Shown in pieces: positions 48,811-56,399 of a DNA stretch of 64,000 nucleotides (positions are counted from its first letter, which is position 1; each line of letters opens with the position of its first letter). The position numbers and the translations under genes were made by a program. A model generated the notes under the pieces. That model saw only the letters and a list, made by a program, of their open reading frames with translations, was not told the DNA's origin and made no database searches. Source of the DNA: Plumapathes pennacea (taxonomy: Eukaryota > Cnidaria > Anthozoa > Antipatharia > Myriopathidae); NCBI GenBank assembly GCA_964036295.1, contig OZ038462.1, forward strand, positions 9,055,267 to 9,119,266. The letters run 5' to 3'.

Positions 48811-51800
48811 GTAATAATAGCAATGACACTAAAAATAACAATAATAATGATAATAATGATGATGATCTTTATTCAGGAAGTCAACATCTCTTAAAAGTGT
48901 TTTACAGAGGGGTCTTGACATAAATATTAACAAAAACAGGTAAATGATGATAAATATATATAAATAACAATGCAACACCAAAATATTAGAAATAGCTGGA
49001 TTGCTGTCATCCCTAAAAGAAATACAAAGTAACTTCAATAATTTAAAATACGCATATTAACTCAAAATGGTTAAATTAAGAATAAATGTAAAAGTCTATA
49101 AAATTAAAGTCACACTGCGCTGAGTCCTAACCTGAGTCCACAAATCTCCCTCCCTCGGTTATCTTACAACAACTCTTGTACTTTCATGTTCACTTACGTA
49201 TGGACAACACATACACACACTAACAGCATGAGAGTGCGGGTTCAAGCCCCATTCAAGGTGTGTAAACCAAGATGGCGGCGCCCGGGAAATTCAGTTTAGC
49301 TTTGTGGCGGGAATATCAGTACATAAATAGCGTATGGTATACAGCATACAGGAAACACAACGCAATAAACTTGAGGATCAGTGTGGGAGCATTTGAGAGA
49401 ACATTTTTTTGTCATTGTTTGTTTAGAAATTCTGGCTTTTTACATTAAATTGGTGTATGCTTTGCAGGAGACTGGAAATCGAAGAAAGACGCCGAAAAGA
49501 GGAAGAAGAGCGGAAGAAACAAGAGGAAGAAGAAAGGAAAAGGAAAGAAGAGGAAAGGAAAAAACGAGAAAAAGAGGAAGCAGACAGGCAGCTACAGGTC
49601 TGTTTTGTTTTGGTTTCTATTTACATCTTCAAATGTATAAAAAATCCGAGGGAGCCTCGGTTTGGTTCATAACACGGAAAAAAAACCGTAGTAAATCGAT
49701 GACAAAATGGATAAGTAGCAGTTTTAGGCCAAAAGAAGCTAATTTTCTTCTGAAACTAGTCAGATGGAAATGGATTAATAATTCATCTTTCGGGGGCCGT
49801 AAAAACTATGGCGGATCAAGGATTTCTGTGCGCAAAGGACTGTGGTAAAGAGGGCTTATTTTTAGAGCTTCCCCCCCCCCCCCCACCCACCGTATAAAAA
49901 AAAAAGTAAAGTAAAGTATCTTTATTTATACACGGTAAGTAATTCAGCTAGTAGCTGGTGGGTCGTGTTGGTGGAAGGCCTGTAGAAAGGAGACAGGTTC
50001 GGAAGGGAAAAACCGTTGGAGTTGCCTCCTCGGATGAAAAACCTTCATACTACTGCCGGCCGTGGGGATCGAACCCACGACCTCCTGTTTCAGAGCTTCA
50101 TTACGGATTCTGGTCCACCACCCCAGACCGCTCGGCCACTGAATCAGTTCCATATGTAGGTAGTAATGGTCGATATTAAAATTGAAGGCTAAAAAGAGAC
50201 CTATTCATCTGCAGGCCAAGCGCGATGCTGAAAGACAAAAGATACTTGAAGAGGAGCAGAGAAGGTAAACGCGAGAGCATTGGCCGGTGCTATGTTCTGT
50301 CTTTGTGTCTTATCTATCTTTTTTAATTAACCATTTCACTGACCTCAAATGCAAAAATATAATCCTATCCACCTAATAACAACATGAATACTATTAGAAT
50401 GTACTTATTGAGAGTGGTCACACCTTTAGGTTTTATTTGAAAGTTCACTTATCCCTTTCCCTCCCAAGAGTGATCAAGTTCAATTTTCTCCTTTAGTTTC
50501 GGCAGCATAAATATATCATACAGTAAGGAGAACTTAGCTTTTGATAACTTGCTCAGATGATAGCTGATTAAACTATCAATTCTCACTACATCACTCACAC
50601 AATTTTCTCTCATAGGGTTAGGAGAGTCTGCATTTTGAACGTGGGAGTGAAAGGGTTAAAAGTGTGTAGGTTTAATTTCTAGTTTGAGTCAAATTGTTAA
50701 GTTTTAACTCCTCGTGCTTTTGTTTATGTATAAAACAGGCTTGCTGTGATTGAACAAGAGCGGAGGGACCGGGAACTAGCGATGCGCCTTGCGCAGGTGT
50801 GTCCTCATATTTGTTTTTTATTATATAGACACGAGTGTTTTACTGGAAAATATACCGAGCGTAAAATCCATACGAAACTACATCCGGGACCCGAGTGGCG
50901 TATTTTCCATATCCTCACTAGTGAGGATATCGTTGGCATCATTTCTCGCTTTTGCAACGGTTGTTTGTGCAATTTCTCGTAAAACACTCGTGTCTAACAT
51001 AATAAAAAGAAAATTATACGGCGGCTTGAAGATATGGATTTTATTTTCTCGTGGTAAAAACAATATTTTACTCACTCGCGAAGCGCTCGTTCGTAAAATA
51101 TTGTTTTTACCACTCGAAAATAAAATTCACATCTTCACGCCGCCGTGTAATATCCTCTATATCTGTCGACTTATTCTTCACAGTTATAAAAATCACTGCA
51201 CCGAAAGCGGCTTAGAAAACGCCATTGCATTCAGAAAAACCTTTAACCTGGTGTATTCTCACCTTATACTGTAAATTAGGGTGATTGAACGTCGCCCAAG
51301 AGCTTCGTTTGACAGTTCAGGAGTTGGGGAGGGAAGAGGGGATGTTCGAAGCTAGATTTGGCTTAGTTTCTTCCTTGTTTTCAAGGTCCTTTTATCTCAG
51401 GTTTAAAACATTACATCTCGCGCCGTTTTGTTATGCATTCTAGAACCCGGATGCTTTCGTAAGCGATGCGGGAGAAGTTGTTTCATCGCAGGCTCAAGGA
51501 GGAATGCTGCAACGGTATGTCAGTCTTTGCTGAGTTACCTAGTCTTATAGTCAAAGGCCTGGTTACTGGTCGCGTCTGTTTGTCTGTTTGCTTCTTTGTC
51601 TCGTTGAGAATCAAAAACAAAATGCAGCAAAAACAAAAACAAAAACAAAAACAAAAAAACACGGGTTTCACTCAACAGTGCGTTTTTAATTTAATTTGGA
51701 CAGACACCTGAGTTCCTGTGTCTGTCTGTTCCTGTTTAGTTTCATTGATTTTGTTTGTTTGTTTCCAGGTCACTTCCAAGCAAGAAAGAAAGGAAACACG

Positions 51801-53435
51801 ACCTGAGCTCATGGAAATACGCCGAGTTACGTGACACGATTAACACGTCTTGTGGTAAGAAAATGTCTCTTCTCCTTTCCTTTGCTCTCCTATGCCTCCC
51901 CTCCCTCAAATGCCCGGCTTGTTGTTGTTGTTGTTGTTTGTCTGTTGTTGTTGTTGTTTATCTTTTTCTACCTTCATGAACTCCCCGTCTGTTTTAGTTT
52001 TCTGTTTCATTCTTATTTCTTTCTTTCTTTGCCTATTTCGGTTATTGTGTTTGTTTTTCTTTCATATTTTCTCTGTTCTTGTATTTGTCTCTTACCTATC
52101 TTGTTTGCCGTCTTAAGTTTTCTGACCAAAGATGCGTCACACAACAAGGAAAATTTGCCACCTGATAACTTCTGACAAAATCTGATGTATCTATCACTTC
52201 TCATTACATCACTCTTACTGGGAGTAGAATTTAAGGTATGCCAATGTAAAGAACAGTATGCAACTGTCGTTTTTAGATATCGAATTGCTTGAGGCTTGTC
52301 GTGAAGAATTTCACCGACGACTGAAGGTTTATCATCACTGGAAGAAGGACAAAAAGGCTCGTGTCACACCTACTGAGGGGGCCCCCCAGAGGGCTCCACA
52401 AGACATCATGGAAGCAGGTGAGGGAACTTTTCCCTTTCTCCTTCTGAACTAGATTCTCTCTACTTCACTGGTGCACTCTCCTCTGGGGCGGTTGGGAGAA
52501 ATTGTATGTTGATCAACTATTTCATTATCAAGTAAAACTATAAACTAATAATTCTTCTGCAGCTGACGCAAGAGAGGAGGAACAGGCTCCACCCCTCCCC
52601 CCTCGTGCCGGTCGTGTCACCGAGTCCACGGCTGCTCCTCCTTCTCTCCCCCCTCGCCGACCACAGCGATTTTTCCGAGTTCCTTTCGTGAAGCCGTCGG
52701 ATCAGTATCGGGAAAGCGAATACAGGAAAAAAGGCTGGTGGTGAGTTCGCTATCTTAAGTCTTCATATAACAAACAAATAAGCAGTGTTCACTACCAACT
52801 CCTGAACTGTCAAATGAAACTTGAAGGTGTGGTCACTCAAATGAAAGCTCTCAATGAGCACATTCTAATAGCAGTGTTCACTTTCAACTCCTGAACTGTC
52901 AAATGAAACTTGAAGGTGTAGTCACTCAAATGAAAGGTCTCAATGAATACATTCTAATAGCCGCAGTGTTCACTTCCAAACTCCTGAACTGTCAAATGAA
53001 ACCTAAAGGTGTGATCATTCAATAGAAAGATCTCAATGAGTAAATTCGAATAACAGTGTTCATTTCCAATTCCTGAACTGTCGAGTAAAATCTTTTTTCA
53101 CTTTTAAGTTTAATTTGGACAGACAAACATGCCAGTGAAACGGTCAGAAATTGTTCGTACAGTAACACCGATATCTTTACGTGGTTGTTTTCAGGTACGC
53201 GCACTTTGATGGTCAGTGGATCGCGCGTCAAATGGAGCTCAACCCCGGCAAGAGCCCGCTGCTTCTTGTGGCGGGAGATGATGACCTCGACATGTGCGAG
53301 CTGAGTCTAGACGAGACCGGTTTGACGAGGAGGGCAGGCGCGGAAATCACGCACCAAGACTTCGAGGTCGAGTGGCAGAAGAACGGAGGGACTCCGCGGA
53401 TCTACCAAGCAAAAATGTACCAGGGACAGACGTAA
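27737..53435 (+). CDS. MYO6: Unconventional myosin VI, 34 coding exons
   Basis: Exons: 27737-27853, 27936-28005, 30364-30437, 30814-30943, 31784-31843, 32311-32356, 32533-32594, 33437-33534, 34783-34947, 35981-36161, 36542-36671, 37486-37643, 38505-38596, 39523-39595, 40170-40297, 40726-40821, 41236-41436, 42347-42385, 43037-43203, 43789-43846, 44246-44323, 44533-44662, 46159-46249, 47052-47113, 47469-47557, 48286-48503, 49468-49597, 50215-50264, 50739-50796, 51444-51514, 51769-51854, 52277-52417, 52563-52740, 53195-53435. All have GT-AG junctions and compatible phases, totalling 3768 nt and 1255 residues (vertebrate MYO6 is about 1285). Class VI myosins move to the minus end of actin filaments and serve endocytosis, Golgi and stereocilia functions. 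The identity is firm: motor, reverse-gear insert, one IQ, helical extension and cargo-binding tail are collinear with animal MYO6. Insert-1 is absent. Confidence 0.95.
29065..29260. repeat. pogo/Tigger-like fragment in intron 2
   Basis: The sequence CAGTACAACTCCACTATATG followed by GGTTATCTCAAACACTC and further TATCTCAACTTATT resembles termini of pogo/Tigger elements. No full ends or transposase are seen. Confidence 0.35.
29640..29724 (-). repeat. tRNA-like sequence (SINE head or tRNA pseudogene)
   Basis: On the minus strand GGCTTCATAGCTCAGTGGTT matches a tRNA 5' acceptor and A-box. A weak B-box, GTTTGATTTCC, lies about 50 nt later. The pairing of the acceptor stem is imperfect, so a functional tRNA is not claimed. 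Confidence 0.45.
30364..33534 (+). CDS. MYO6: Myosin VI exons 3-8: P-loop and switch I
   Basis: Residues about 63-219. Exon 3 reads [18 protein letters not shown]; exon 4 [13 protein letters not shown]; exon 6 carries the ATP-binding P-loop GESGAGKT at residues 151-158; exon 7 [10 protein letters not shown]; exon 8 [13 protein letters not shown] and switch [12 protein letters not shown] at 202-212. All nucleotide-binding residues expected of an active myosin ATPase are present. Confidence 0.93.
31196..31612. mobile_element. Diverged copy of the G/C-run MITE
   Basis: Shares blocks with 35397-35796: CTTAGGGGTCAAAATCA, GTTTAGGGGT..GGGTGTCAGT, GCTCAAGCCAC and CATTTTTATGTG. Its left end is a G-rich tract; its right end has decayed. 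It lies in myosin VI intron 4. Confidence 0.6.
32192..32290. repeat. (ATT)n microsatellite in intron 5
   Basis: About 30 ATT units with a few interruptions, close to the exon 6 acceptor (32310). The preceding CCGTGTATAAATAAA resembles the 3' tail of the SINE at 49893-50140. Confidence 0.9.
32955..33256. mobile_element. MITE with TCGGATGACTGTC termini
   Basis: The ends are GAGCGGTTTTCGGATGACTG and an inverted copy ending CATCCGAAAACGGCTC, flanked by TA. The interior holds several ATTGG/CCAAT boxes and GGTTTTGGTTTT-like runs in both orientations. Related copies are near 37838-38070, 45520-45660 and 60350-60660. Confidence 0.65.
33651..33897 (+). repeat. tRNA-derived SINE in intron 8
   Basis: An A-box-like GTGGCTGAGTGAATAGC near 33656 and B-box-like GGGTTTCAATCCC near 33699 are at tRNA spacing. 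The following body ends in GTTCAATAAAAG. This is the arrangement of a tRNA-headed SINE. Confidence 0.55.
34060..34160. repeat. GTGGTCGGTA decamer cluster
   Basis: About seven copies of GTGGTCGGTA or close variants lie in 100 bp, ending in an inverted TACCGACCAC. The same decamer, in the opposite orientation, recurs in the minisatellite of intron 18. Confidence 0.7.
34200..34338. mobile_element. 139-bp palindromic MITE
   Basis: Near-perfect inverted ends TATAGAGGGGTTGCATGGCG and a matching copy, each including CATGTTGGATGGTAGGA. The AT-rich loop is about 60 nt. It lies in intron 8. Confidence 0.7.
34497..34699. mobile_element. 203-bp TTAA MITE, copy 1
   Basis: Termini CCCTTTCACTCCCAAG and an inverted copy, with TTAA on both sides (34493-34496, 34700-34703). 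It lies in intron 8. It shares length and interior blocks (CTCCCAACC, TCATTTGAGCAAGGTATCAAA) with copies 2 and 3. Confidence 0.8.
34783..36671 (+). CDS. MYO6: Myosin VI exons 9-11: upper 50K region, insert-1 missing
   Basis: Residues about 220-377. Exon 9 carries [14 protein letters not shown] and [13 protein letters not shown]. Exon 10 reads YLNQG (275-279) and then goes directly to AIEDRNLDD. In vertebrate and insect class VI myosins roughly 26 residues (insert-1) lie at exactly this point. The gap is inside a continuous exon, so a skipped exon is not the explanation. Exon 11 has a serine-rich loop ([11 protein letters not shown]) and uses the donor GTCTGA. Confidence 0.9.
35397..35796. mobile_element. 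400-bp hAT-like MITE with G/C-run termini
   Basis: The ends are CCCCGGGAGGGG and CCCTCCCCCGG. The flanks are ATTCCGAC (35389-35396) and ATTCCAAC (35797-35804), an 8-bp duplication with one mismatch, as expected for hAT. It lies in intron 9. Confidence 0.65.
36837..37039. mobile_element. 203-bp TTAA MITE, copy 2
   Basis: Same length and termini as copy 1. The left flank is TTAA and the right flank is TTAG, a single change. It lies in intron 11. Confidence 0.8.
37486..43846 (+). CDS. MYO6: Myosin VI exons 12-20: switch II, relay, actin-binding and SH1
   Basis: Residues about 378-715. Switch II DIAGFE (426-431) spans the exon 12/13 junction, followed by [19 protein letters not shown] (relay). 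Exons 14-15 encode [19 protein letters not shown] and LDEESKLP; exon 16 [18 protein letters not shown]; exon 17 [11 protein letters not shown]; exons 18-19 [24 protein letters not shown] and the SH-helix [10 protein letters not shown]. The 39-bp exon 18 is followed by an intron with a minisatellite. Confidence 0.93.
37838..38070. mobile_element. Diverged TCGGATGACTGTC-type MITE
   Basis: Begins GAGCGGTTTTAGGATGACTG, with interior ATTGACCAATCAGG and GGTTTTG motifs as in 32955-33256. The right end has decayed. It lies in intron 12. Confidence 0.5.
38721..38859. repeat. Hairpin with GAGCGAGGCTTGGCGAGCG loop
   Basis: Inverted arms TCATGGAAAGTGC...TTTTTATTCAC pair with GTGAATAAAAAC...CACTTTCCATGA. 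The inner arms TATCATAAAACGAAC and GTTTTATGATA surround a GAGCGAG-type loop. It lies in intron 13. Confidence 0.7.
38869..39080. mobile_element. 212-bp MITE with TATACATACTGAGACAT ends
   Basis: Inverted termini TTATTATATACATACTGAGA and TCAGTATGTATATAATAA. The interior includes two inverted CGTCGTTCGC motifs beside ATTGG boxes. It immediately follows the preceding hairpin in intron 13. Confidence 0.65.
41005..41775. repeat. Paired repeats flanking exon 17
   Basis: The blocks CACCGCGGAAATA, CAGCGGTCATTGCACAAAAC and CGGAAGTGACGTCA occur on both sides of exon 17 (41005-41225 and 41459-41775). The second copy ends in an inverted TATTTCCGCGGTG. A diverged third copy may lie near 43270-43740. This looks like a small TIR family. 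Confidence 0.45.
42396..42668. repeat. Minisatellite in intron 18
   Basis: About five tandem units of variable length built from CAACACGACACTGGGGCGTT, GTATACCGAACACA and TACCGACCAC modules. It starts shortly after the exon 18 donor. All the open frames across it on both strands (42277-42692) are translations of this repeat. Confidence 0.85.
43335..43575. mobile_element. MITE with GCTTTGCGCGCCCA ends
   Basis: Inverted motifs GATGCTTTGCGCGCCCA and TGGGCGCGCAAAGCAT bound about 230 bp in intron 19. Target duplication is not clear. Confidence 0.5.
44246..46249 (+). CDS. MYO6: Myosin VI exons 21-23: converter, reverse-gear insert-2, IQ
   Basis: Exon 21 ends [13 protein letters not shown]. Exon 22 encodes [19 protein letters not shown] and [12 protein letters not shown], the class VI insert-2 that wraps the converter and redirects the lever arm. 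Exon 23 encodes [20 protein letters not shown], the single IQ motif (IQ at 799-800), then HKPR. This supports a minus-end-directed motor. Confidence 0.93.
44876..45453. mobile_element. MITE with ATTCTTGGTTTGCA ends
   Basis: The ends are ATTCTTGGTTTGCACTCACG and TGCAAACCAAGAAT, about 578 bp apart in intron 22. The interior has an inverted pair CCATGTTGGTG/CACCAACATGG near 45080-45113. Confidence 0.55.
45699..46113. mobile_element. 415-bp inverted-repeat element, TA-flanked
   Basis: Long arms (45699-45835 and 45975-46113) begin AAGTGCACATAAGCCCAAAA and are mirrored to the right end. They are bordered by TA on both sides (45697-45698 and 46114-46115), as in Tc1/mariner-type MITEs. The right end is 45 bp before the exon 23 acceptor. 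Confidence 0.7.
47052..50796 (+). CDS. MYO6: Myosin VI exons 24-29: helical bundle and single alpha-helix
   Basis: Exons 24-25 (47052-47113, 47469-47557) encode the lever-arm extension region ([20 protein letters not shown] and [15 protein letters not shown]). Exons 26-29 encode about 150 residues alternating E/K/R blocks (for example [15 protein letters not shown]), the ER/K single alpha-helix that extends reach. Exon 29 ends [15 protein letters not shown], a conserved class VI junction. Confidence 0.92.
47130..47380. repeat. Dispersed repeat shared with the PAN units
   Basis: The block AATGTTTCGCGCGTGGCAAA with ATGTGGGAAATATG and CCTCGTTTTGTCCAGGCC matches 7505-7600, 13085-13195 and 23390-23470. 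Part of it is also inverted within the copy (GAACACATTGTGGCGGCAAC). It lies in myosin VI intron 24. Confidence 0.6.
47820..47936. repeat. Hairpin with GAGCGAAGCGAACGAG loop
   Basis: Arms GGAGATATGAAATTTATCTT and AAGATAAATTTCATATCTCC, plus an inner pair around TATCTCAATATC. The loop is GTGAGCGAAGCGAACGAGTG. A second inverted pair (AAACTCTG...CAGAGTTTA) surrounds 47951-48102. It lies in intron 25. Confidence 0.7.
48656..49000. repeat. (TAA)n tract between two related repeats
   Basis: An AAT/TAA tract of about 60 bp (48755-48817) is flanked by related segments at 48660-48750 and 48865-48955 (ATTCAGGAAGTCAACATC, GTGTTTTACA, AACAAAAACAGGTAAAT). It lies in intron 26. Confidence 0.7.
49893..50140 (-). 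repeat. tRNA-derived SINE, minus strand, in intron 27
   Basis: On the minus strand it starts with the A-box TGGCCGAGCGG (50128-50138) and has the perfect B-box GGTTCGATCCC (50065-50075). It ends in a CCGTGTATAAATAAAGATAC tail followed by an A/T-rich run. Spacing suits a tRNA-Ser/Leu-like head, but the acceptor stem does not close, so this is a SINE and not a tRNA gene. The open frame at 49944-50153 is its translation. Confidence 0.7.
50453..50655. mobile_element. 203-bp TTAA MITE, copy 3
   Basis: Same length and termini as copies 1 and 2, inserted in the opposite orientation judging by internal blocks. Flanks are TTAT and TTAA. It lies in intron 28, 83 bp before exon 29. Confidence 0.78.
50826..51150. 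repeat. Two adjacent hairpins in intron 29
   Basis: Hairpin 1: GACACGAGTGTTTTAC (50828) pairs with GTAAAACACTCGTGTC (ends about 50994). Hairpin 2: TTATACGGCGGCTTGAAGAT (51014) pairs with its complement ending 51150, with inner arms GTAAAAACAATATTTTAC and the loop CTCGCGAAGCGCTCGTTCG. Confidence 0.7.
51444..53435 (+). CDS. MYO6: Myosin VI exons 30-34: cargo-binding tail
   Basis: Exon 31 has [19 protein letters not shown]; exon 32 [16 protein letters not shown] with the RRL adaptor-binding motif at 1083-1085; exon 33 a proline-rich linker, then [20 protein letters not shown]. Exons 33/34 encode the WWY motif (1175-1177) followed by [14 protein letters not shown] and [13 protein letters not shown]. 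The vertebrate ubiquitin-binding MIU motif after the helix is not evident in exon 30 ([13 protein letters not shown]). The protein ends KMYQGQT, short of the vertebrate terminus by roughly 15-20 residues. The TAA sits inside a donor-like ACGTAAGG. Confidence 0.92.
52782..53075. repeat. Minisatellite of about 88-bp units in intron 33
   Basis: Just over three tandem units with GCAGTGTTCACTTCCAACTC, CTGAACTGTCAAATGAAACT and CTCTCAATGAG modules. The unit also occurs, inverted, in the PAN upstream units (6990-7040, 22140-22270) and once at 50385-50440. Confidence 0.8.
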
Positions 53436-55970
53436 GGAATGGACCTTGAACCCGCTTGAGCGTCGTGGTGAAAATTGTGTTTTTGAGTGCAGACTTTGTG
53501 GTGAGGTGTCTTTCCCCAGGGTCCAGGTGTAAGTCAAATTCTGATAAAGCTCCTCCGAAATAACCAATTTCCTTTCTGTCTATCTCTTCACCTCTCGTTT
53601 ATGTTTTTATACGAAAACAGAAACCGGAGCGCTTTCAAAACGATCCAATTCTGGCTTAGCCACCTGACAGCAGACACACGAACGGCTTCCATTTTACCTA
53701 CGGGCGGGAAAGTAAAACGAATGCCGCTCGTGGTCTGCTGGCAGGAGGTTACTTCGATTGCGTTTTCGAGTCGATGCGTTTTTATCGCCTAATTCAATCG
53801 TTGTCGTGTAGACAGGAGATAAAAACGCATCGACATCGAACTGAAAATGCGTCCGTGTAAACACACAGCCTTAGAGCTTGTTTACACTTGGGGCAATAAA
53901 AAGGGATTGATCCGTGACCGGATAAGTTTGTACTGGTGCACGTTTTTATACTGTCGAGAAATCACTTTGATCGATCCAGGACTGTTCACACTGGACTCGT
54001 ATTTAGCCTGGATATACATCACAGTTTTATCTAACTACTTCCTGGTGTGAACAGGCACTTAAGCCTTGGTCGAACGCTCTGCCAAGTCGAGCCAACTCAA
54101 GCCAAGTTTTTGACTTGGGTTCGATTTGGGTATCGTTTGGCCACCCACTTGGCTCGACTTTGATCGAGCTCAAAATTTTTCACCGTTTAACCATCCAACA
54201 ATCTCTATTTGTAATTATTAACCTCTTAGGTTTTTGGAATTATTTTTTTTCCCAATAAAATAGGACTGCGCAAAGTTAAGTGTAAGAATTGAATGAACAT
54301 TTTTTCCAAGTTTAATTATTTTGGAATGAGCAGAAACTGACTGACAAGATTTCAGAAATCAGAAAACTAAGAGAGACGTTTCCTCATAACCTATGTATAG
54401 ACATGTCCCCCTGAATCTCTGCTTCTTTGCTCAGGTTCAGGGGGTCCTATACGGTCCAACTATTTGTTTTAAGTAATGTGTGGTAATTTGATGTCGGTCA
54501 CGTTTGTGGTAAAATGTGGTATTTAATGCGCAGAGTCGGTTATTTATCAAATAGGTTTTTTTTTTTTAATTTGTAGGTAGCTCTAGTAAGCAATATCGCG
54601 CACTTCTCCTTGAGTCGACAGAAGTCGAAAATGAATACCGTACCTTTCCACAGAATTTGGAAATGTCCTGTTCAAGTCATCAGGTCGAAGTGAAAGTAAT
54701 TGAATATGTTATTTAACGGCTCAGTAAACTAAAGTATAGAAAGATGTTTATGATTTTGTTTATAATTATGATTTTGTTGCTGGTAAACTTAGCGAAGATC
54801 AAAATAAATTGTTTCTGTTGTTGTGGTTGTTGTTGGATGTTGCAATAATATCTACAGCATTAAACCGACACAATTGGAACAGTTGGGTTATTTATTACTC
54901 GCCAAGAGCGAATATAGTAATACATTTTTTGGGGGGGTGTCAAAGTTGTGATTGGTTGATGCATGTCACGTGATTTACACAAGCTTTTTTGTTGTTGTTG
55001 CTGTTGTTGTTGTTGTTGTTGACAACATGACATTTTTCAAGCGAAGGAAATCAAGGCAACCGCCTTTGTCTTGCTTAGAGGAGATGACTCCAGTTGCCGT
55101 CGCGAGAAGCAGTGTACACTGACTGCAGAAATATCAGCGAAGCGAATTCATAGCGTCTTTCAGCCGATAGGATTCACAGAATCTGAACGATTTAAAATTT
55201 TGGATTAAATTCGTGGCAAAAACAGGATACATGTTTACTGTATGTATTAAGCAATGTTACGAATTGACTTTTGAGTTCGGATTGGTACCCTTGCGCCAGA
55301 GGTTTTCTTTTGAAAAAAAAAACTGTCATCGAGGAGCGGTCCGGAAAGCGACAAACATAAGTCTCCGGGTTTTCGCTCGTCGTTTTGCGACTTACATCTT
55401 TCGCTGATTTTGTTTAGCTACCCTAAATTCTTAATTTGTCCAAATCCACCTCTGATGTGGTTGCAAACAAAACATTCTTCAAGTATCCCTCGAAATTGGT
55501 TGTCAGTTTCGTGAATAAATTGGTGCTGTTATATTTTTCGCACTTGGCAGAACACATTGTTTTGTGAAGTAAGCTTGAATTTGTTTTATTTTTCATTCAT
55601 GTTAGTTTTTTTTTCATTACTAACCTGTTTATTTTGTTTAGTTGTTGCACTAAAAAGCGTCATCCACCTGTAATAGAAACGCCTAGATTTGTTCATTGCG
55701 TTTGCCATCTGATTGGATGGATAAAAAAACATAAATTTGTACGCGCCTTGTGTGAGATTGTAATGGGATTAGTTATCTTCACCGTTGTAACGATTTTAAA
55801 GCCATAAAAGAGTTCGAAAAACAAGAAAGTTTCTATTTCATTTGGTGATTTTTTTGAGAAAACACTTTACACGAGGCACAGCGGTTCACTGCCATATATA
55901 AGCGTACGGGCAAAGGATCGTGGTTTTTTTCCTTCATTATCAAGTCAACTGGACCGACCTTCTGAACACC
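53436..55970. other. Intergenic region between myosin VI and SSADH
   Basis: No gene is supported. An AATAAA hexamer at about 54254 is a candidate myosin VI polyadenylation signal. Short inverted repeats include CGATGCGTTTTTATC/GATAAAAACGCATCG near 53773 and 53816, and CAAGTCGAGCC-type motifs at 54080-54165. A (GTT)n tract lies at 54990-55021. Confidence 0.5.
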
Positions 55971-56208
55971 TGGGACCAATTCAATAAAGCATTTACAAGT
56001 GTATTTTACAAGTCGGACCAATTTCCTCACACGTTAAAACACACTTTAATCCAACACAATGGCCAAATATTCTTGTGGTCGTACACTGGGGGTCTGTATC
56101 TGTAATATTGTGCAGACTTTGCTGGATTAGAATCCGTTTAGTGGTTAGAATAATGGTCCAACTTGTAAAATTGTACACGCGTAAATGTTTATTGAATTGG
56201 CCCCTGGT
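55971..56208. mobile_element. 238-bp MITE upstream of SSADH
   Basis: Inverted ends GGGACCAATTCAATAAAGCA and TGTTTATTGAATTGGCCCC, with repeated inner motifs ACAAGT and GGACCA. Its right end is 192 bp before the SSADH start codon, so it may overlap the promoter. Confidence 0.6.
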
Positions 56209-56399
56209 GTCTATTCTTGAGTAGTTGCCGTTCATTCGCAACTGTTTAGTCATCAGACGCCTTTTGTAAGTCGATAACATTTTGTTTAAGAAGCATAAAT
56301 ATTTTCATTGTGAGAAGTACAATAAGCTAACGATTAGATAATCAAAACTAAAAAGCAAGGAACGTACACGGATAAGGGAAGGTCAGTCTAAGGTTAGCA

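Noticed and set aside
50040-50140. Functional tRNA-Ser or tRNA-Leu gene
   Set aside because: A and B boxes are present but the acceptor stem does not pair and the sequence continues into a SINE body.
53585-53680. Extra 3' coding exon for the myosin VI tail
   Set aside because: An AG-preceded frame (RNRSAFKTIQFWLSHL) does not resemble the conserved C-terminus and runs into an inverted repeat.
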